Positions 21,866 to 34,285 of a stretch of DNA of 64,000 bases are shown piece by piece. The position numbers and the translations under genes were made by a program. Under the pieces are notes generated by a model that saw only the letters and a list, made by a program, of their open reading frames with translations, did no database searches and had not been told where the DNA came from. The DNA is from Cheiracanthium punctorium (taxonomy: Eukaryota; Arthropoda; Arachnida; Araneae; Cheiracanthiidae), in NCBI GenBank assembly GCA_038373885.1, contig JAWZYV010013290.1:279741-343740 (forward strand), given 5' to 3'. The stretch's first letter is position 1, and every line of letters starts with the position of its first letter.

Positions 21866-23715
21866 GTGAGTTTTCCTGCAATGATTGTGGGGGCTGCTTA
21901 GTCCCATAAAAACAACGCATTTCCGCGCGTTCGTTTTTATGTAGCTCTACGTCATTTCGTTCGCTGTAGTTCGGATACAGAACGATGGTACATTCTTAAG
22001 TAGCAGGGCTTCTATCTTTGCAATTGCGCTAACTATGCGACTAACCGTTATTTGGAGGATAAATTAAAATAATTATTCAGCTGGTTACGCAAGATTCCAT
22101 TAAAAGACTGAGGGCTGTTTATGAACTTTAAAATGGTGTTAATATTATGTTTGTTGTTCCCAGAATAAATTGTAGCTGGCAGCACTCTACTTTAAAGCTC
22201 AGAGTAATTTATTCTGTGAATGATTTGTTATTAAAGAAAGAAATTGGTGCTTTGCTGATAACATTGAAGTTCGGAACTAAATTTTACGTCTTTAAAGGTT
22301 AACTTTTCGAGACAAGTCTCATCCTAGACTTGAATACATCTTGGGTAAAAACCCGCACATGAATTTGCTCCACTTTTATAACTGTATAAATGTACTTTTT
22401 CTGATACGATGCTAACGAGTCATTTTTGGGGGTATTTGGATGGGTTATTTGTTTATTTTTACTCCTTTTATCCATTTTCATGACTGTTTAGTTTTATCCA
22501 TTTTCAGCAAATTTACTTTTCAACTTTTCCGTAATTTAAAACCTTTACTTTTTAATAATAATATAGTACCTTTGTTTTAACCATTGAATTTTACTCAAAT
22601 AACCAAACAACCTTTCAAGATGATATCTATATAAGCTAAGTCTGCAGTTATTATCTATGTCTGGTAATATAAGTTTAAACGTGTGCTATTTTATTTAACA
22701 TTTATAAAATTAAAGGCATCCGAAAGGCTGATTGAATAGTGACAATTTGTTGGGGATATGCCAACATTTTGGAAAGTCGGGGGAGGGCAGATTTATTTCG
22801 ACAAAAATAAATTAAACAACTGAAGCGTGATTTTTTTTTTTACTGCAGCAAACTTAATTACTAAATACAGATTTTCTTTCTACAGTTCTGCACACAATGT
22901 TTTTTGTAGTTTAGTCCACATTGATTTTTGCCATGATCGACTAGTATACAATTACGAAGAGCACCGAGAGATTTCTGCGCTGAAGCTGCAGATGTGTGTA
23001 ATGCAGATCAATTCCACAAGTTTGAAAGCTTCATTCACGAGTACACTAATCGTAACTGACACTGCCGCTAAGTTCTGACGGATGTCAAATCATGGAAATG
23101 CGTGAAGTTGGCATCACTATTTGACAGTAAGTCGAAACTGTAACTGAGCCGCCATATTGCTTAGACCATTCATATTAATTTTAAATACCATGAACTATGT
23201 AAAAACCTTATTTCGCTTTTAGCCGTCTAATTACTTCGTAAAATCGTGCATCATTTATTATTATTTAAAGGGACCGTCTAAATGCATTGGTTTAAGTATG
23301 AACAGCGGATAGCTTCATGAAAATGAAGAACTTCTGTCGCAGTTACTTCATTTCGTTCAATGCTGAAGATAGCTGATGCCACCTCCCCGCATTCATGTAT
23401 CTATGTATCAAATGATGACTTCAACTTTACAGCTTATAAGGACTTAAGTATTAGAAAATAATCCTTAACATATATACAATACAGTTTAGCCACCGATTGG
23501 CATCCGAATGTAAAGTTGTTTTAAGGGAACAGTTTTAAAAGAAGCAGAAGTTACAATTACAATAGCGTTTTACATTTAAAATAAAGAGGGGGTGAGTTCT
23601 ACATTTCTCCTCCCTTACAGGGAGGGCAGAAAACCTCCTGTTGGCCTGCAATTTCTATATTTTGAAACTAGTTCTGAGGAGGAGTAGTAACAAATTTATT
23701 TTCTGTCCCCTGCAG
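21866..23715 (+). other. Protease intron 3
   Basis: GTGAGT to CCCCTGCAG. AT-rich, with no element boundary recognised. Confidence 0.7.
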
Positions 23716-23804
23716 GTATCCCTACATTACAAAGGCAGATTCATCTGCAGTGCCTTCCTGGTCACTCCCAAAGTCTTGATGACAGCTGCCCACTGCGTTG
23801 TTTT
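23716..23804 (+). CDS. Protease exon 4: catalytic histidine
   Basis: VSLHYKGRFICSAFLVTP then KVLMTAAHCVV. It contains Cys42, His57 and Cys58. Phase 0 in, phase 2 out at TT|GTAAGT. The next exon supplies C, making Phe. Confidence 0.93.
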
Positions 23805-23979
23805 GTAAGTTTTCACACATTCCATGTCTTGTTAATAGAAAGAAAATTGAATTAAGCACCAACGTTACAAGGAAAGCATCTTCACCATGGCAACTTCGAT
23901 CCAACACGAAAAAGCTATTAGTTTTATAGTATACTGAACAAACAGTACAAGATATAGAATATTTCGACGAAACTATGGA

Positions 23980-24077
23980 GTGATCAAAAAGTCCGTAAGA
24001 ACTTAAAAGTTCATTAAAAGAGAACAAATAATGATATAAAATAGCAGTTTGCACAAATAGGTTTAGACGGTTGATCG

Positions 24078-24115
<38 letters not shown>

Positions 24116-24810
24116 GACAAGAAAGGTTGTAGTTTCAAATGTTACCGATAAGTGACACTGACATACACAATGGGAAGGAAGTTTCCAATAAAAAAAATCC
24201 GAAATCTCTCTAATCTTATCCATGCAAACCGCAATTTTGTATCGTTATTTGTTCTTTTTTTTAAACTTTCAAACTTTGATGCACCCAGGATGCGTCAAAA
24301 GCTCGTGAAAACTTCAAAAGTTTATAAAAAAGAGAAAAAATCATGATACAAAATTGCAGTTTCCTTGGAAAGGATTAGAGAGATTTCGGATTATTTTTAT
24401 TGAAAACTTGCTTTCCATTGTGCATGTCAGCGCCACCTATCGGTAACATTTGAAACTACAATATTTCTTGTCATTAAAAAAAAAATCCAATCATCCTCTA
24501 AACTAATTTGTGCAAACCGCAATTTTTGTTCTTTTCGAGCATTTTTTGTTCTTTTTTAATGAACTTTTAAGCTTTGGTGTACCCAGGATGCGTCAAAAGC
24601 TCGTGAAAAGGTTCATAAAAGAAGAACAAATCATGATATAAAATTGTAGTTTGCATGGAAAGGATTAGAGAAATTTAGGAATTTTTTTTTTTTTTTTTTT
24701 TGAAATTGGACATTTGTTTTCCATTGTGCATGTCAGCGCCACCTATCGGTAAAATTTGAAACTACAAACTTTCTAGTCAGTCTGGGTACTCACCGGTAAC
24801 ATTTGGAACT
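23980..24810. repeat. Cluster of fold-back repeats
   Basis: Two palindromic units (about 24125-24480 and 24470-24810), each with GTTACCGAT/ATCGGTAA-type outer blocks and a central CCAGGATGCGTCAAAAGCTC. A third partial unit and a poly-T of about 30 bases (24081-24110) lie to the left. Non-coding. Confidence 0.6.
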
Positions 24811-25087
24811 ACAATCTTTCTAGTCAGTCTGAGTACTCTAACAATTCCGATCGGACCACTTCAAAACAAAATTTTTGCCGTCAGTAATCCAAACACATTA
24901 AAAAGTTATGGTCTAAAACTGTCAAAAAAGTCACACCGTTTGTACGATCCGGTCGAAATTTTTCATAATCATGTATTGAAAATATAGAAAACAATCTGCG
25001 CTACTTTAAAAATCTGAAAATCCACCCGTTCCCACATTTTAAAGCAATTTTTCGCTCTTTACAGTTCCATTTTATTTCCGAGAGTCA

Positions 25088-25132
25088 AAAAAGGGAATCA
25101 TTTGCGTAACAAAATGATTCCCTTTTCCAAGT
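25088..25132. repeat. Strong hairpin
   Basis: AAGGGAATCATTT and AAATGATTCCCTT pair around a short loop. Probably a repeat relic; the neighbouring 24940-25060 resembles Helitron interior sequence at 27210-27260. Confidence 0.5.
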
Positions 25133-25371
25133 GAAAATGGCGTCACAGAATTAGAGGATTCCAATTCGTTTAAAATGGTTTTTCCAGGTAACATAGTTTG
25201 ATTTTTTTAAATTAAAATAATCGTCTGTTGACGCATTAATATAAGCAGAGGAGCCTAATACACAAAACGAAATCGTTCGAATGCGAAAAGTTTCTGCGCA
25301 TTTCCAGAAGAGCATGAAATTCGATTTGGGTCTATAATAAAAAGTGGACGAAGATGAAATGCACTGAATGT

Positions 25372-25500
25372 CAGGGCCGTACCCAGAAAAAAATTTCGGA
25401 GGGGGACTAAACGGTGGAAAAGGCCGAATTTTCCAGTAAAAGACTTCATCATTATTATTTTGGTCACAAAATTATATTTACCCCCTTGGGTACGGCCTTG
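25372..25500. mobile_element. hAT-like MITE, CAGGGCCGTACCC family
   Basis: Ends CAGGGCCGTACCCAG and TTGGGTACGGCCTTG. Flanking 8-mers CTGAATGT and TTGAGTGT agree at 6 of 8. A relative is at 49464-49597. Confidence 0.65.
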
Positions 25501-25720
25501 TTGAGTGTAGACATATTTTCGTGAAATGCTTTTCCTTCGTGAAATTCCCATTGTAATTTCTTCCACAGCGGGCTTTTTCATTTAGTGGCAGGGGCGCAAC
25601 CAGAAATTTTCTGTGGAGGGGGTTTCTTAAAATTTCTCAAACATTGTTGAATATTTTTTGTGTATAAAAAAACATATTTCAAAAAATGAATTCACATTGC
25701 TCACAATTTATTTTATGTAC

Positions 25721-25888
25721 CAAGGGCGGCTCCAGGCCATGGGGGGGGGGGGATGGCCCTCTCCGAACTTGGATTTCACGCATTCCCGAACGATTTCACA
25801 CATTCAATTTACGTTTTGAACAATTTATAGGTCTACATAAAAAGTCCAATGGCCCTCCCTCCGAGAATTCAGCCTGGAGCTGCCCTTG
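25721..25888. mobile_element. Small hAT-like MITE with perfect 8-bp duplication
   Basis: CAAGGGCGGCTCCAGGC and GCCTGGAGCTGCCCTTG ends. TTATGTAC is repeated exactly at 25713-25720 and 25889-25896. It lies inside the 25589-30030 element. Confidence 0.85.
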
Positions 25889-26176
25889 TTATGTACAAGC
25901 AGAAATTAAGTACAATGCTAAACTGATAATGCTATAATTTAATATCTAAGTGTCGGGGTTGTTTCGCCAATTCATTCGATACTTCTTCGGGGGCTAACAT
26001 GAACGTTCTAGATGTTCAGCATCGCTAGTCTGCTTTCATCTGTCGTGCTCCGAAGATACGCTTTTAGAAGGCGAACAGTTGAATAGGAACACTTACCAGT
26101 ACAATTTGTTACTGGTAATGCGGTTATTATTTGGAGCAACTTGTAGATATTATGAAGTATTTTCCGACTGTAAATA

Positions 26177-26757
26177 TTAGGTTGTAACGAAAGTTTTCCG
26201 CCACTGCAATCATTGCCTGCACAAGCAGTTCGCGTTGGTGTCTTTGCCAATATTTTGCGAAACGATTTTTGTTATTTGAAAGAAAAAGACTTGTTTTACA
26301 GCACTGTGTTGTGAAATCTGTAAAAAAATATCGTTATGATTAAGGTGTCTGAAATAGAACTATCACGCTACCAGATTGAACCATCATTTACTCTCAGTTC
26401 TGTCGCAAAAAGTCAGCTACAGAATGACACCGAATGATGTGTCCAGCTTAAGGTACTAGTGTTGTATCATATGACACTGTGAAGATTTGGTACCGAAAGT
26501 TCAAAAAAGAGGACTAGGACATTCAAGAAGCAGAGCGCTTTGGCCGGCCTAATGATGCTGATGAGACCCGCCTACGAAGATCTGTGGAAGAAGATAAAAT
26601 ATTCATCCACTCCAGAGTTTGCTAAAAGAGTTAGGCTTTAGTGCCATGTCCATTAGTCGCGCTAAGCATCGCATAAACTTGGCATATAAGGTCAATAGCT
26701 GGGTACCGTGTGAGCTGACACAAGCAAATCTGGCGGAAAACTTTCGTTACAACCTGA
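26177..26757. mobile_element. Degraded mariner element
   Basis: TA flanks inverted ends carrying AGGTTGTAACGAAAGTTTTC. The interior is a decayed transposase: a plus-strand trace VKIWYRKFKKED then EAERFGRPNDADE recalls the mariner helix-turn-helix and GRP motif. Stops and frameshifts make it non-functional. A shorter relative is at 49654-50056. Confidence 0.75.
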
Positions 26758-27050
26758 TATTTAAGGCATTTAGTGCGTTTGTCGGTCGTATTTGTTCTCG
26801 ATGTAACTTTTTATACTCTCACAGAACCCTCTTCCATTTCATACACTGACACTAGTTCTAAAGAACGCTTTCCATTACACTTATCTTTTCATAGTATTTG
26901 AGGTCATATATTAAAGTAATAAATTTTGAAAGGAATTCAGAATGTTCTTATGATCCAGAAATCTTTCATCTAGTTGGCGAATAGATGTGCTTAACCCATT
27001 TGTGCCTGGATATTTTTGCGACTTTCTTCGATTTTTACTGATAACAGAAA

Positions 27051-29605
27051 TCTTATAAATAAAAATGAAATTCTGTTTGTTTGTTTGTTTGTTTGTTTAT
27101 TTGTTTGTTTGTTTGTTTGTGGATTTGATTCGTATACAAATCCACAAAAATGGACCTATCGGCCTGAAATTTAGTACAGATATGTAAAATAATATAGAAT
27201 AACTCATAGTCCACTTTAAAATTTTGAAAGTCCACCCGTTCCCGGAATTTAAGAGATTTTTTATGCTCTTCACGCAAAAATCTTTCCGTAATTGTAACCC
27301 CTGTAGTGAAAAAAGTGTGAAATAAGGATCGTGGTTGCCATGTGTGGCGATTTTGCCGAATAAAATGTCGTTCGTATACAAATCCACAAAAATGAACCTA
27401 TCGGCATGAAATTTAGCACAGATATGTAAAATAATATAGAATAAATCGTAGTCCACTTTAAAACTTTGAAAGTCCACCCGTTCCCGGAATTTAAGAGATT
27501 TTTTATGCTTCTCCACGCAAAAAGCTTTCCGTAATTGTAACCCCTGTAGTGAAAAAAGTGTGAAATAAGGATCGTGGTTGCCATGTGTGGCGATTTTGCC
27601 GAATAAAATGTTTTAAATTCTCAAAGTAAAAATAAAAGAATAATAATGATTTTTTTTTGTTAGTTTATATTCGTAAGGTTTTTTTTTTTAAATTATAGTA
27701 TCGTGTGCATGTGAAATCAGAGCAGGAATGTAATGCTTTACACGCAAAATAATAAGAATTGAAGATTTCCGAGGCTAATAGGTAAATTATTTTAGTTTGG
27801 CGAAAAAATAAAATGGCTGAAATGCCGATTTTGAGTAAGTGAGTTCTAGCGGTTTGCACAGATTTCGGCTTGGCGCAATTTATTGAGAGCTTAAGGAAAT
27901 AGATTTTTGAAAACAAGTGCAAAGGTTTTATTAGAATACAGCGTTAAATTTTAATGATCCGTGAAGAAATAATGCAGTTATTAAGGGATTTCAATTGATC
28001 TATCTCCAGAATTCTCGCCAAATGAGTACATTGATTTAAGTTGGGGGAATTCCGCCAAATTTCAGAAAATTGAAATCTTCTCATTTAGTACATCGGAGTA
28101 ACGATGAATAAAACACGTTATAGTTGATAATTTTAGAAAATTCGGCTGTATTAAGGGATTCAACTTTTCAAATAAAGGCTTGCTTTACTTTTTCGCGGTC
28201 GAACCATTTCCCATATATTATTGCTGCTAAGCCAATGCTTCGAATGATTTCCTGAAGAAACGTTTGCAAAATGGCGTATGTTGGCACTTTGGCGAGGCTT
28301 AGATTTGAAACTGGATTTTATTTGAGACTGGGATATATAATGACACTGGTTATAGATAAAAATGAATGTTGGTATGAGTGTATGAGGTTGAAAAACTCCA
28401 GCACCGTTGAGCACCGATGCACCATGTTATTTGGTTCACCTAAGTCTTTTATCATGGAGAAGCTTTTTATGCTATCCGTTTTCCTCTAACTTGCCACCAG
28501 GTGGCGCAGCAGAACGTCGAATTCTATTCCATTTAGCCGTTTGCTATGCGAATGTCGTCCAACCGATTTCGATGAAATTTGGTACACGCGAATACTAGAA
28601 CAAGGAGAATATTTTTCACTATCCATTTTGCTGTAACTTGCCGCTAAATGGCGCTGAAAAGCATCAACTTCTATACCGTTCGACCGATCGGCAAAAATTT
28701 TTTATACTTACACATTTGAGCACGAAGAATATATTCTAACTGCGTTCCTTTTGATGTTACTCACCACTAGATGACACTGCAATGCATTATTATTTTAAGT
28801 CGCCACTAGATGACGCTGCAGCAGGCCAAATTCTTGACTATTCAAACGGTCGCTATGAAAATCAGTATACATAGCTATTAGAACAATGAGAATATTTTGG
28901 CGTTATCCATTTTGCTATAACTCGCCACTTGACGGCGCTGTAGCAAATCATTACTTTAATTAACTACTAGATGGCCCTGCAGTGTATAACTTCTTGACTG
29001 TGCAAATGATCGTTATGAAAATTGGTATACATAGATAGTTGAACACGGTCGCTATGAAAATCAGTATACATAGCTATTTGAACAATGAGAATATTTTGGC
29101 GTTATCCATTTTGCTATAACTCGCCACTTGACGGCGCTGTAGCAAATCATTACTTTATTGAACCACTGGATGGCCCTGCAGTGTATCACTTCTTGACTGT
29201 GCAAATGATCGCTATGAAAATAGGTATACATAGATATTTGAACACGGGGAAGAGTTTGGCGCCATCCATTTTCCTATAACTTGCCACTAGATGTCGCGTC
29301 AACACATGAACTTCAGGACTGTCCAGCCGATAGTCATGAAAATTCGTATACATCGATATCTGAATGCGAAAAATATTTTCGCCGTATCCGTTTTGCTAAA
29401 ACTCGCCACTAGATTGCGCTACGCCGCATGGCCTTCTGCACCGTACAAACGATTGCCTTGCAATTCGGTATGCATGATTATTGGACACAATATAACGCGA
29501 TATCCACTTTGCTATATCTGTTTATTACAATGAGTAGTAATCACCACAAATCGTAATATCAAAAAGTCGATTCATTCCCGTGCGAAGAACGGGTACTTCA
29601 GCTAG
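27051..29605 (+). mobile_element. Non-autonomous Helitron, 2,555 bp
   Basis: Starts TCTTATAAATAAAAATG and ends in CTAG (29602-29605). A hairpin CCCGT-GCGAAGA-ACGGG (29577-29593) lies 8 bases before CTAG. The insertion is between A and T of a known empty site (intact TTAA MITE copies), with no target duplication. All are Helitron hallmarks. No Rep/helicase frame was seen. The interior has a (TGTT)n tract, two 242-bp direct repeats (from about 27130) and many GCCACTAGATGGCGCTG-like units (28500-29420). Confidence 0.93.
28480..29420. repeat. Helitron internal repeats with TAGATGGCGCTG motif
   Basis: Diverged units of about 130-200 bp, each with TTTTGCTATAACTCGCCACT, a GATGGCGCTG-like core and ATCGCTATGAAAAT followed by GTATACATAG. 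Repeat number was not counted precisely. Confidence 0.65.
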
Positions 29606-30892
29606 TAATAGATAAATTTCGGATGTCAACTTCTTGAACAAGGGATGATTTCTTTTAAAATCATTAAGCATAAAAATCGAAATATCAACACCCTACTGGG
29701 TCATGTTCAAATATTTCGTAGAGTTGAGGCTCGATACTCATGAATAAAGGCTAGGAAAAATAAATAACGTTTTCGACTAATAGCGAAAATGCCGTCCCAA
29801 AAAAGGGACACTAGGCATAAATGGGTTAAAAATGGCATATATACAGAACAGATCTCCTGTAATGTTCTCCTACAGTGCCTGTTTCTAATTTCCTTCGTTG
29901 TAAACTCAGGGAATAGTTCTTTTTCGGCAGGATTTTTTAATTACAAAATAAATAAATAAATAGAAAAGACAAAAGTTTGTCCTGGGAGGGGTTTTAACCC
30001 TAAAAAACCTCTCCCTTGGTTGCGCGCCTGTCTAGTGGTAATCAGTGGCGGCTCCTCCATTTGAGCACATGAACCCCCAAAGGAAAAACCTGAAGAATAA
30101 ACACATTAACAAATTAAATTTAAAGCAAATATTAAGCACACTTCTAGATTTATGTGAATTTAAAACGTGAGTTTTACTCTCTCCCCCCTCCTCCCACTAT
30201 TATTAAATACGCTTATTACAGCTAACGCACTGTAATGTAGGTTACTACTACTCAGTCTAATCAGTCGCACGTGCGAACGGAAATTTTTCCCTCTGAGCCG
30301 CTCTCCGGGATAAAAAGCCCAGACAGCTGGGAGGAAGCACGGCACTCATGAAATCTGTCCGTTCGCACAAATTCATTGTGCACCCATTGCCACTTTTTTG
30401 CGGTATCGCTTCCGGATTTTGCCTTGGTTTGTTACGTTCGGTTAGTTAATTCATTTTTATTTCATTTTATTAATATTTTTTTTTTCATTTCTACAATTTT
30501 TCAATACATTATTATTATTATCATTATTATTATTTTTACAAACTACAGTGTAAATAATTAAGATACGTGTTTCGGAGCTAAAGCAATGGCATTTTTTAAT
30601 ATTATCCTTTGAAAAAATATTGAAATAAAATGAGTCAAGACACAGCACCTTTGCTAAAACTTATCTTGGTGAGGAAATGTAAGACCCAAGATGACTTGTT
30701 TTCTTGCAATTGCGTGCATTGTTTTCCTTTAACGGCTGGAAACGCAAATATATTTTAATTTGTAAGGTGCATCGTTTAATTTTCGGCCTATTTAATTTTC
30801 GAAATTTGTTTTGTGAACCTCTTTTTAAATCATCCACGAGCCGCCACTGGTGGTAATATAATATCTTCCCTTTGCTGTTTGTCCATTTGCAG

Positions 30893-31155
30893 CGGCGATG
30901 AGCCCGAGGACCCCGCCGACTACACGGCCTACACGGGCACCCTCCAGAGGGACGGACCGGAGCAGAAGATCACCTTCTCAGAGATCGTGGCCCACGAGGA
31001 GTACGGTTACAGCACGGAGTACGACATAGCGCTCATGAGGCTGAAGGAGCCCGCCAAACTGGACGACAAGACCCAGACCATCTGCCTCCCTTCCAACGGA
31101 TCCGTCTACGAGAACACCACGGCACAGGTGGTCGGATGGGGAGTCACCGAGAAGT
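30893..31155 (+). CDS. Protease exon 5: catalytic aspartate
   Basis: Encodes GDEPEDPADYTAYTGTLQ, an EIVAHEEYG strand, EYDIALMRL with Asp102, QTICLPSNGS with Cys122, N-glycosylation sequons NGS and NTT, and VVGWGVTEK. Acceptor CCATTTGCAG, donor AAGT|GTGAGT. One base in, one base out. Markedly GC-rich compared with its surroundings. Confidence 0.95.
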
Positions 31156-31181
31156 GTGAGTGGGTCCTCCGATATCCTAGA

Positions 31182-31502
31182 GCCCATATCACACCTTCTC
31201 GATCTTCAATTCAAGCAACACTTTCGTTCGACTGTTTTCCGCAACAGTTGGTGAAAAGCTTTGTGCGATATGTATGTTCAACATCCGCAACTTTTTCCGG
31301 CCGGTCCGGGAAAAATTGAGCATTTCATTCAACTTGTTCAACTTCTCCGATAGACCAATCACAGGCAAGCAAATGGAGAGGCTGCAGTGACATCACAGAT
31401 TCTCTCATTTCCTTTTCCAATCAAACCGGTTGAGTCGAACAAGTTGAACGAAATGGTTGACTGAATTGAAGATTGAACGTAGGGGAAGGTGTGATTACGG
31501 GC
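31182..31502. mobile_element. Inverted-terminal MITE next to exon 5 donor
   Basis: GCCCATATCACACCTTC and its near-complement GAAGGTGTGATTACGGGC. AATCTTCAATTCA-like blocks pair further inside. No clear target duplication. Starts 26 bp after the exon. Confidence 0.6.
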
Positions 31503-32135
31503 ATAAAAGCTGGAATTCATACCGACCACACCGTTCCGTAGTAGATCGCCACTGTGAAAAGCTGCGCTTGAGGTCTGTTTTTCCTCGGTTGTTCGAAAAT
31601 AGTCGGTGGTTAGCTTTCAGCTTTCTCGACCCAGTTGTTGGTTATGGACTGCTCTAACGACTTTCTGACCTGTTTTTAACCTCACTCAGCCGATCATTAG
31701 AGCCCGTTAACGCTCCTCTGTAAGGTTCCTCCTCAAGCCCGCTAGAGTAAACCATTTTACTTTTCAACCAAATCCCGTGTTTTTTAGCAGGGGAGAAGCT
31801 ACAGACAACTTCTCTCTGGTTACAAGCAAGTACCGGTTAACCGCGAGAAGCTGGTGGGCAAAATACACTATCATAAGCATTTGTTTATTTAGCACTATAT
31901 TTGTATTCATTTGTTCTAATAAGTCTGATATAAAATACGCCAGATCCGTATTTGATTCCAAAAGAAAAATGGGACAGCCAATCATGCATAACCAGATGCA
32001 GGCCTTCTCCCCCCCCCCCCCCAGTTTTTGAAACAACACGAAATGTGTTCACCTCTGTCATCTTATGCAAACCTTGCTATGTTTTGCCCACTAATCTCAA
32101 CTGGCACAGCCAATCTTCAGACCAACTTGGGCACT

Positions 32136-32262
32136 CTATGACGTCTCTCAGAGTACTAGGATCAGGTGACTTTCCACTCCATTACTGATTGGGCATGAAT
32201 CGTTTCACGACCAATCAGTAATTGAGTTGAAAGTCACCTGACTCTCTTAGTCTGAGAGACGC
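32136..32262. repeat. Fold-back repeat
   Basis: CAGGTGACTTTCCACTCCAT and CTGATTGG pair with CCAATCAG and GAAAGTCACCTG around an 18-base loop. Outer GACGTCTCTCAGA pairs with TCTGAGAGACG. Confidence 0.7.
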
Positions 32263-33351
32263 CATTCAGTGACCGGGGTGGTATGAAGATCAGCTATGCT
32301 TATTTGATGTGTGACATATACAAACGTTTGTGACGTTATGAAAAAATCGTCTATCCGACCCCATTTAACAGTTAGATTATTGGGTATTTATTTAGTGTAG
32401 AACACTCAACTTGTTCTGCCATGGGCTAAGCGGCTGTGGAATATCTGCCCATCTGCCCTTGAAGCGCAAGGTACTCTCGCACGCCCAGTGGAGTTCAGTG
32501 ACGTCATCTCAGAACGGAGTGGTCAGCATTAATTATAATCACAAGTTTAAAATTATTTTACTGTGTTAACTTCTATGCAAATACTTATATAAGTCTGAGA
32601 AAGTAATTCCGATAATTGGTGACTCTGTACAGTGTACACATGTATATTTGGCTTTTATTGTTAGCCATTACTTTATCAAAATTTGAATTGATATGTTGAA
32701 AAATCTGAGTTTGATCATGCAGATGAATTGCAAAATTCAATAAAGTAATTAGCAAGTTTATTGGCACTACATCTATCCTTCGGTCTATGGTGATCGTAAG
32801 AATTTGTTTAGACAAAAATCTGCCTTATCTTTACAAAATTTTTCCTGAGAGCCCATCATCACTTTTGAACTGAGTAAAAAAAGTAAAAAGAAATTAAAAA
32901 AGAAAGAAGGAAGAAAAACCTCTGTCTTTTTTATGTAGTAACTTTTAGAAAAAAAAAAAAAAAAACCTCTTAAGCATGAAATGAGACAACGAAATTTTCA
33001 GAGTGACATATTCTGTAAAATTTTCGATTTTTAAGAATTTTCTCTTTGAAATTTTCAGTAATTGATCCAGGTTTATCAATGTATTCCACTGTAAAATACT
33101 TCCTTTGTAAAGAAACTCTTTACAAAATTTAAAGTATTCGACAGAGTGCTTATTTGTATTTATATACCAAAATCATACGATTTTTTTTCAAATACACTAT
33201 CAAAATCATAGGCTAAGCCTACACTTTTTCGCTGCTTTAAAGGGTCAACAATGACTCAATTCTGTCTTTAATTCTTGTGTTTTTTTTCTATGTATCAAAT
33301 GACTGACAGTTAAAATTGGCTTTTTTTTTTTTTTTTTTTTTTCCGGAACAG

Positions 33352-33500
33352 GGGGCCACGAGCCCGCCAAGATACTCCAGACAGCAACGGAACGCGTTCC
33401 AACCTATGAAATGTGCGAGTTCACGTACAGCATCCTGGGAATACCCGTGACCAGGAGGCACATCTGCGCCGGAGGGGACAAGGACAAAGGAGTCTGTTTC
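33352..33500 (+). CDS. Protease exon 6: Cys168-Cys182 loop
   Basis: GHEPAKILQTATERVPTYEM, CEFTYSILGIP, HICAGGDKDKGVCF. It ends just before the GDSG motif, which both terminal exons supply. The residue two before Cys191 is Gly (position 189), where trypsin has Asp. Two bases in, phase 0 out at TTC|GTAAGT. Confidence 0.94.
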
Positions 33501-33544
33501 GTAAGTGACCACCTTCTCTGCTTTTCTGTTCTTTGCACGGAGTT

Positions 33545-33797
33545 GGATGTAGGACGATCATCGACATATTCTAGAAGAGCTAAACGAAATTGGCCTGTAA
33601 GATGGCGCTGTGAGTCGTAATCATTAAGTTTATCTCGTGCGCATGCGTGCGTTAGTAGTAAATGACATCATGATTCGTCGCTATGCGTCGCTAGAGGGCG
33701 CTTACGAAACTAATCATTAAAACAGAGTCGAGTATTTTCTTTTGAGAGGCTGACGCGTTTTCGAACGTCTGCCGCTAGTCGATGTCCTACATCGAAG
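33545..33797. mobile_element. Small inverted-terminal element
   Basis: GATGTAGGACGATCATCGAC and GTCGATGTCCTACATC are imperfectly inverted. The interior is GC-richer and non-coding. Confidence 0.5.
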
Positions 33798-34014
33798 TCT
33801 GTGGTTCTTTGCCAGAGAGATGTGGATTTCAACTCAAATAACTGTCACATGGATGTCCAAAATTAAGGTTAAAAACATAAAAATCTCAGATTTTTTTTTA
33901 AAAAGGGGGTGGGTTGAGGAAATCGGTATACCACACAATATAAGGCAGGAAATGGTAACAGAAATATTTGCACAGGAATTCGATGTAGGCTGATATTCAA
34001 ATGAGAGCAAGGTT

Positions 34015-34285
34015 GGTCAAAATTGGATAGGTCATAACTCTTTATTGAACCGTCTAATAAGAGGTGTGCCCACCTCGTACAGCTATACAAGTGTCACATC
34101 GAGCCCGCATACTGTTAATGAGGCTATTAATCGACGATTGCAGCATCTATTCCTATTCTTCTAAAAGTTTCGATTTTAATGCCCGAAGGGTCCTTGTAAT
34201 TAGCTGTCGACATGCCGTGGCTCTTTCTCGAGCAATCTACAAGTGCTCTATGGGATTGAGGTCAGGAGAACTCGCTGGCAGAGGC
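34015..34285 (-). pseudogene. Tc1-like transposase C-terminal relic
   Basis: Minus-strand translation reads SSPDLNPIEHL then stops, and later MRARCDTCIAVRGGHTSY. These are the DDE-domain SPDLNPIEH and terminal GGHT motifs of Tc1 transposases. Internal stops show it is dead. No matching terminal repeats were located. Confidence 0.75.

Larger units (their letters stand above)
26991..29829. mobile_element. piggyBac-like TTAA MITE, family 1, split by a Helitron
   Basis: TTAA CCCATTTGTGCCTGG at the left and CATAAATGGG TTAA at the right. The sequence breaks off after ATAACAGAAA (27050) and resumes with TAATAGATAAATTTCGG (29606), exactly as in the intact copies. Confidence 0.9.
25589..30030. mobile_element. 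Old hAT-like element split by nested insertions
   Basis: Left end CAGGGGCGCAACCAGAAA (25589) and right end TTGGTTGCGCGCCTG (30016-30030) are inverted. Flanking 8-mers TTTAGTGG (25581-25588) and TCTAGTGG (30031-30038) match at 7 of 8. The original was a few hundred to about 1,000 bp; the rest is later insertions. Confidence 0.7.
23805..30892 (+). other. Protease intron 4, transposon nest
   Basis: 7.1 kb between the His and Asp exons. Contains fold-back repeats (23980-24810), hAT elements, a mariner relic, a TTAA MITE and a Helitron, several nested within one another. Confidence 0.8.
31156..33351 (+). other. Protease intron 5
   Basis: Contains inverted-terminal elements at 31182-31502 and about 32136-32262. 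The rest is AT-rich, ending in a poly-T tract before TTCCGGAACAG. Confidence 0.7.

Noticed and set aside
27053..27584. Minus-strand KSLKFRERVDF frames
   Set aside because: Produced by the 242-bp direct repeats inside the Helitron; repeated identical stretches and no start or splice support.
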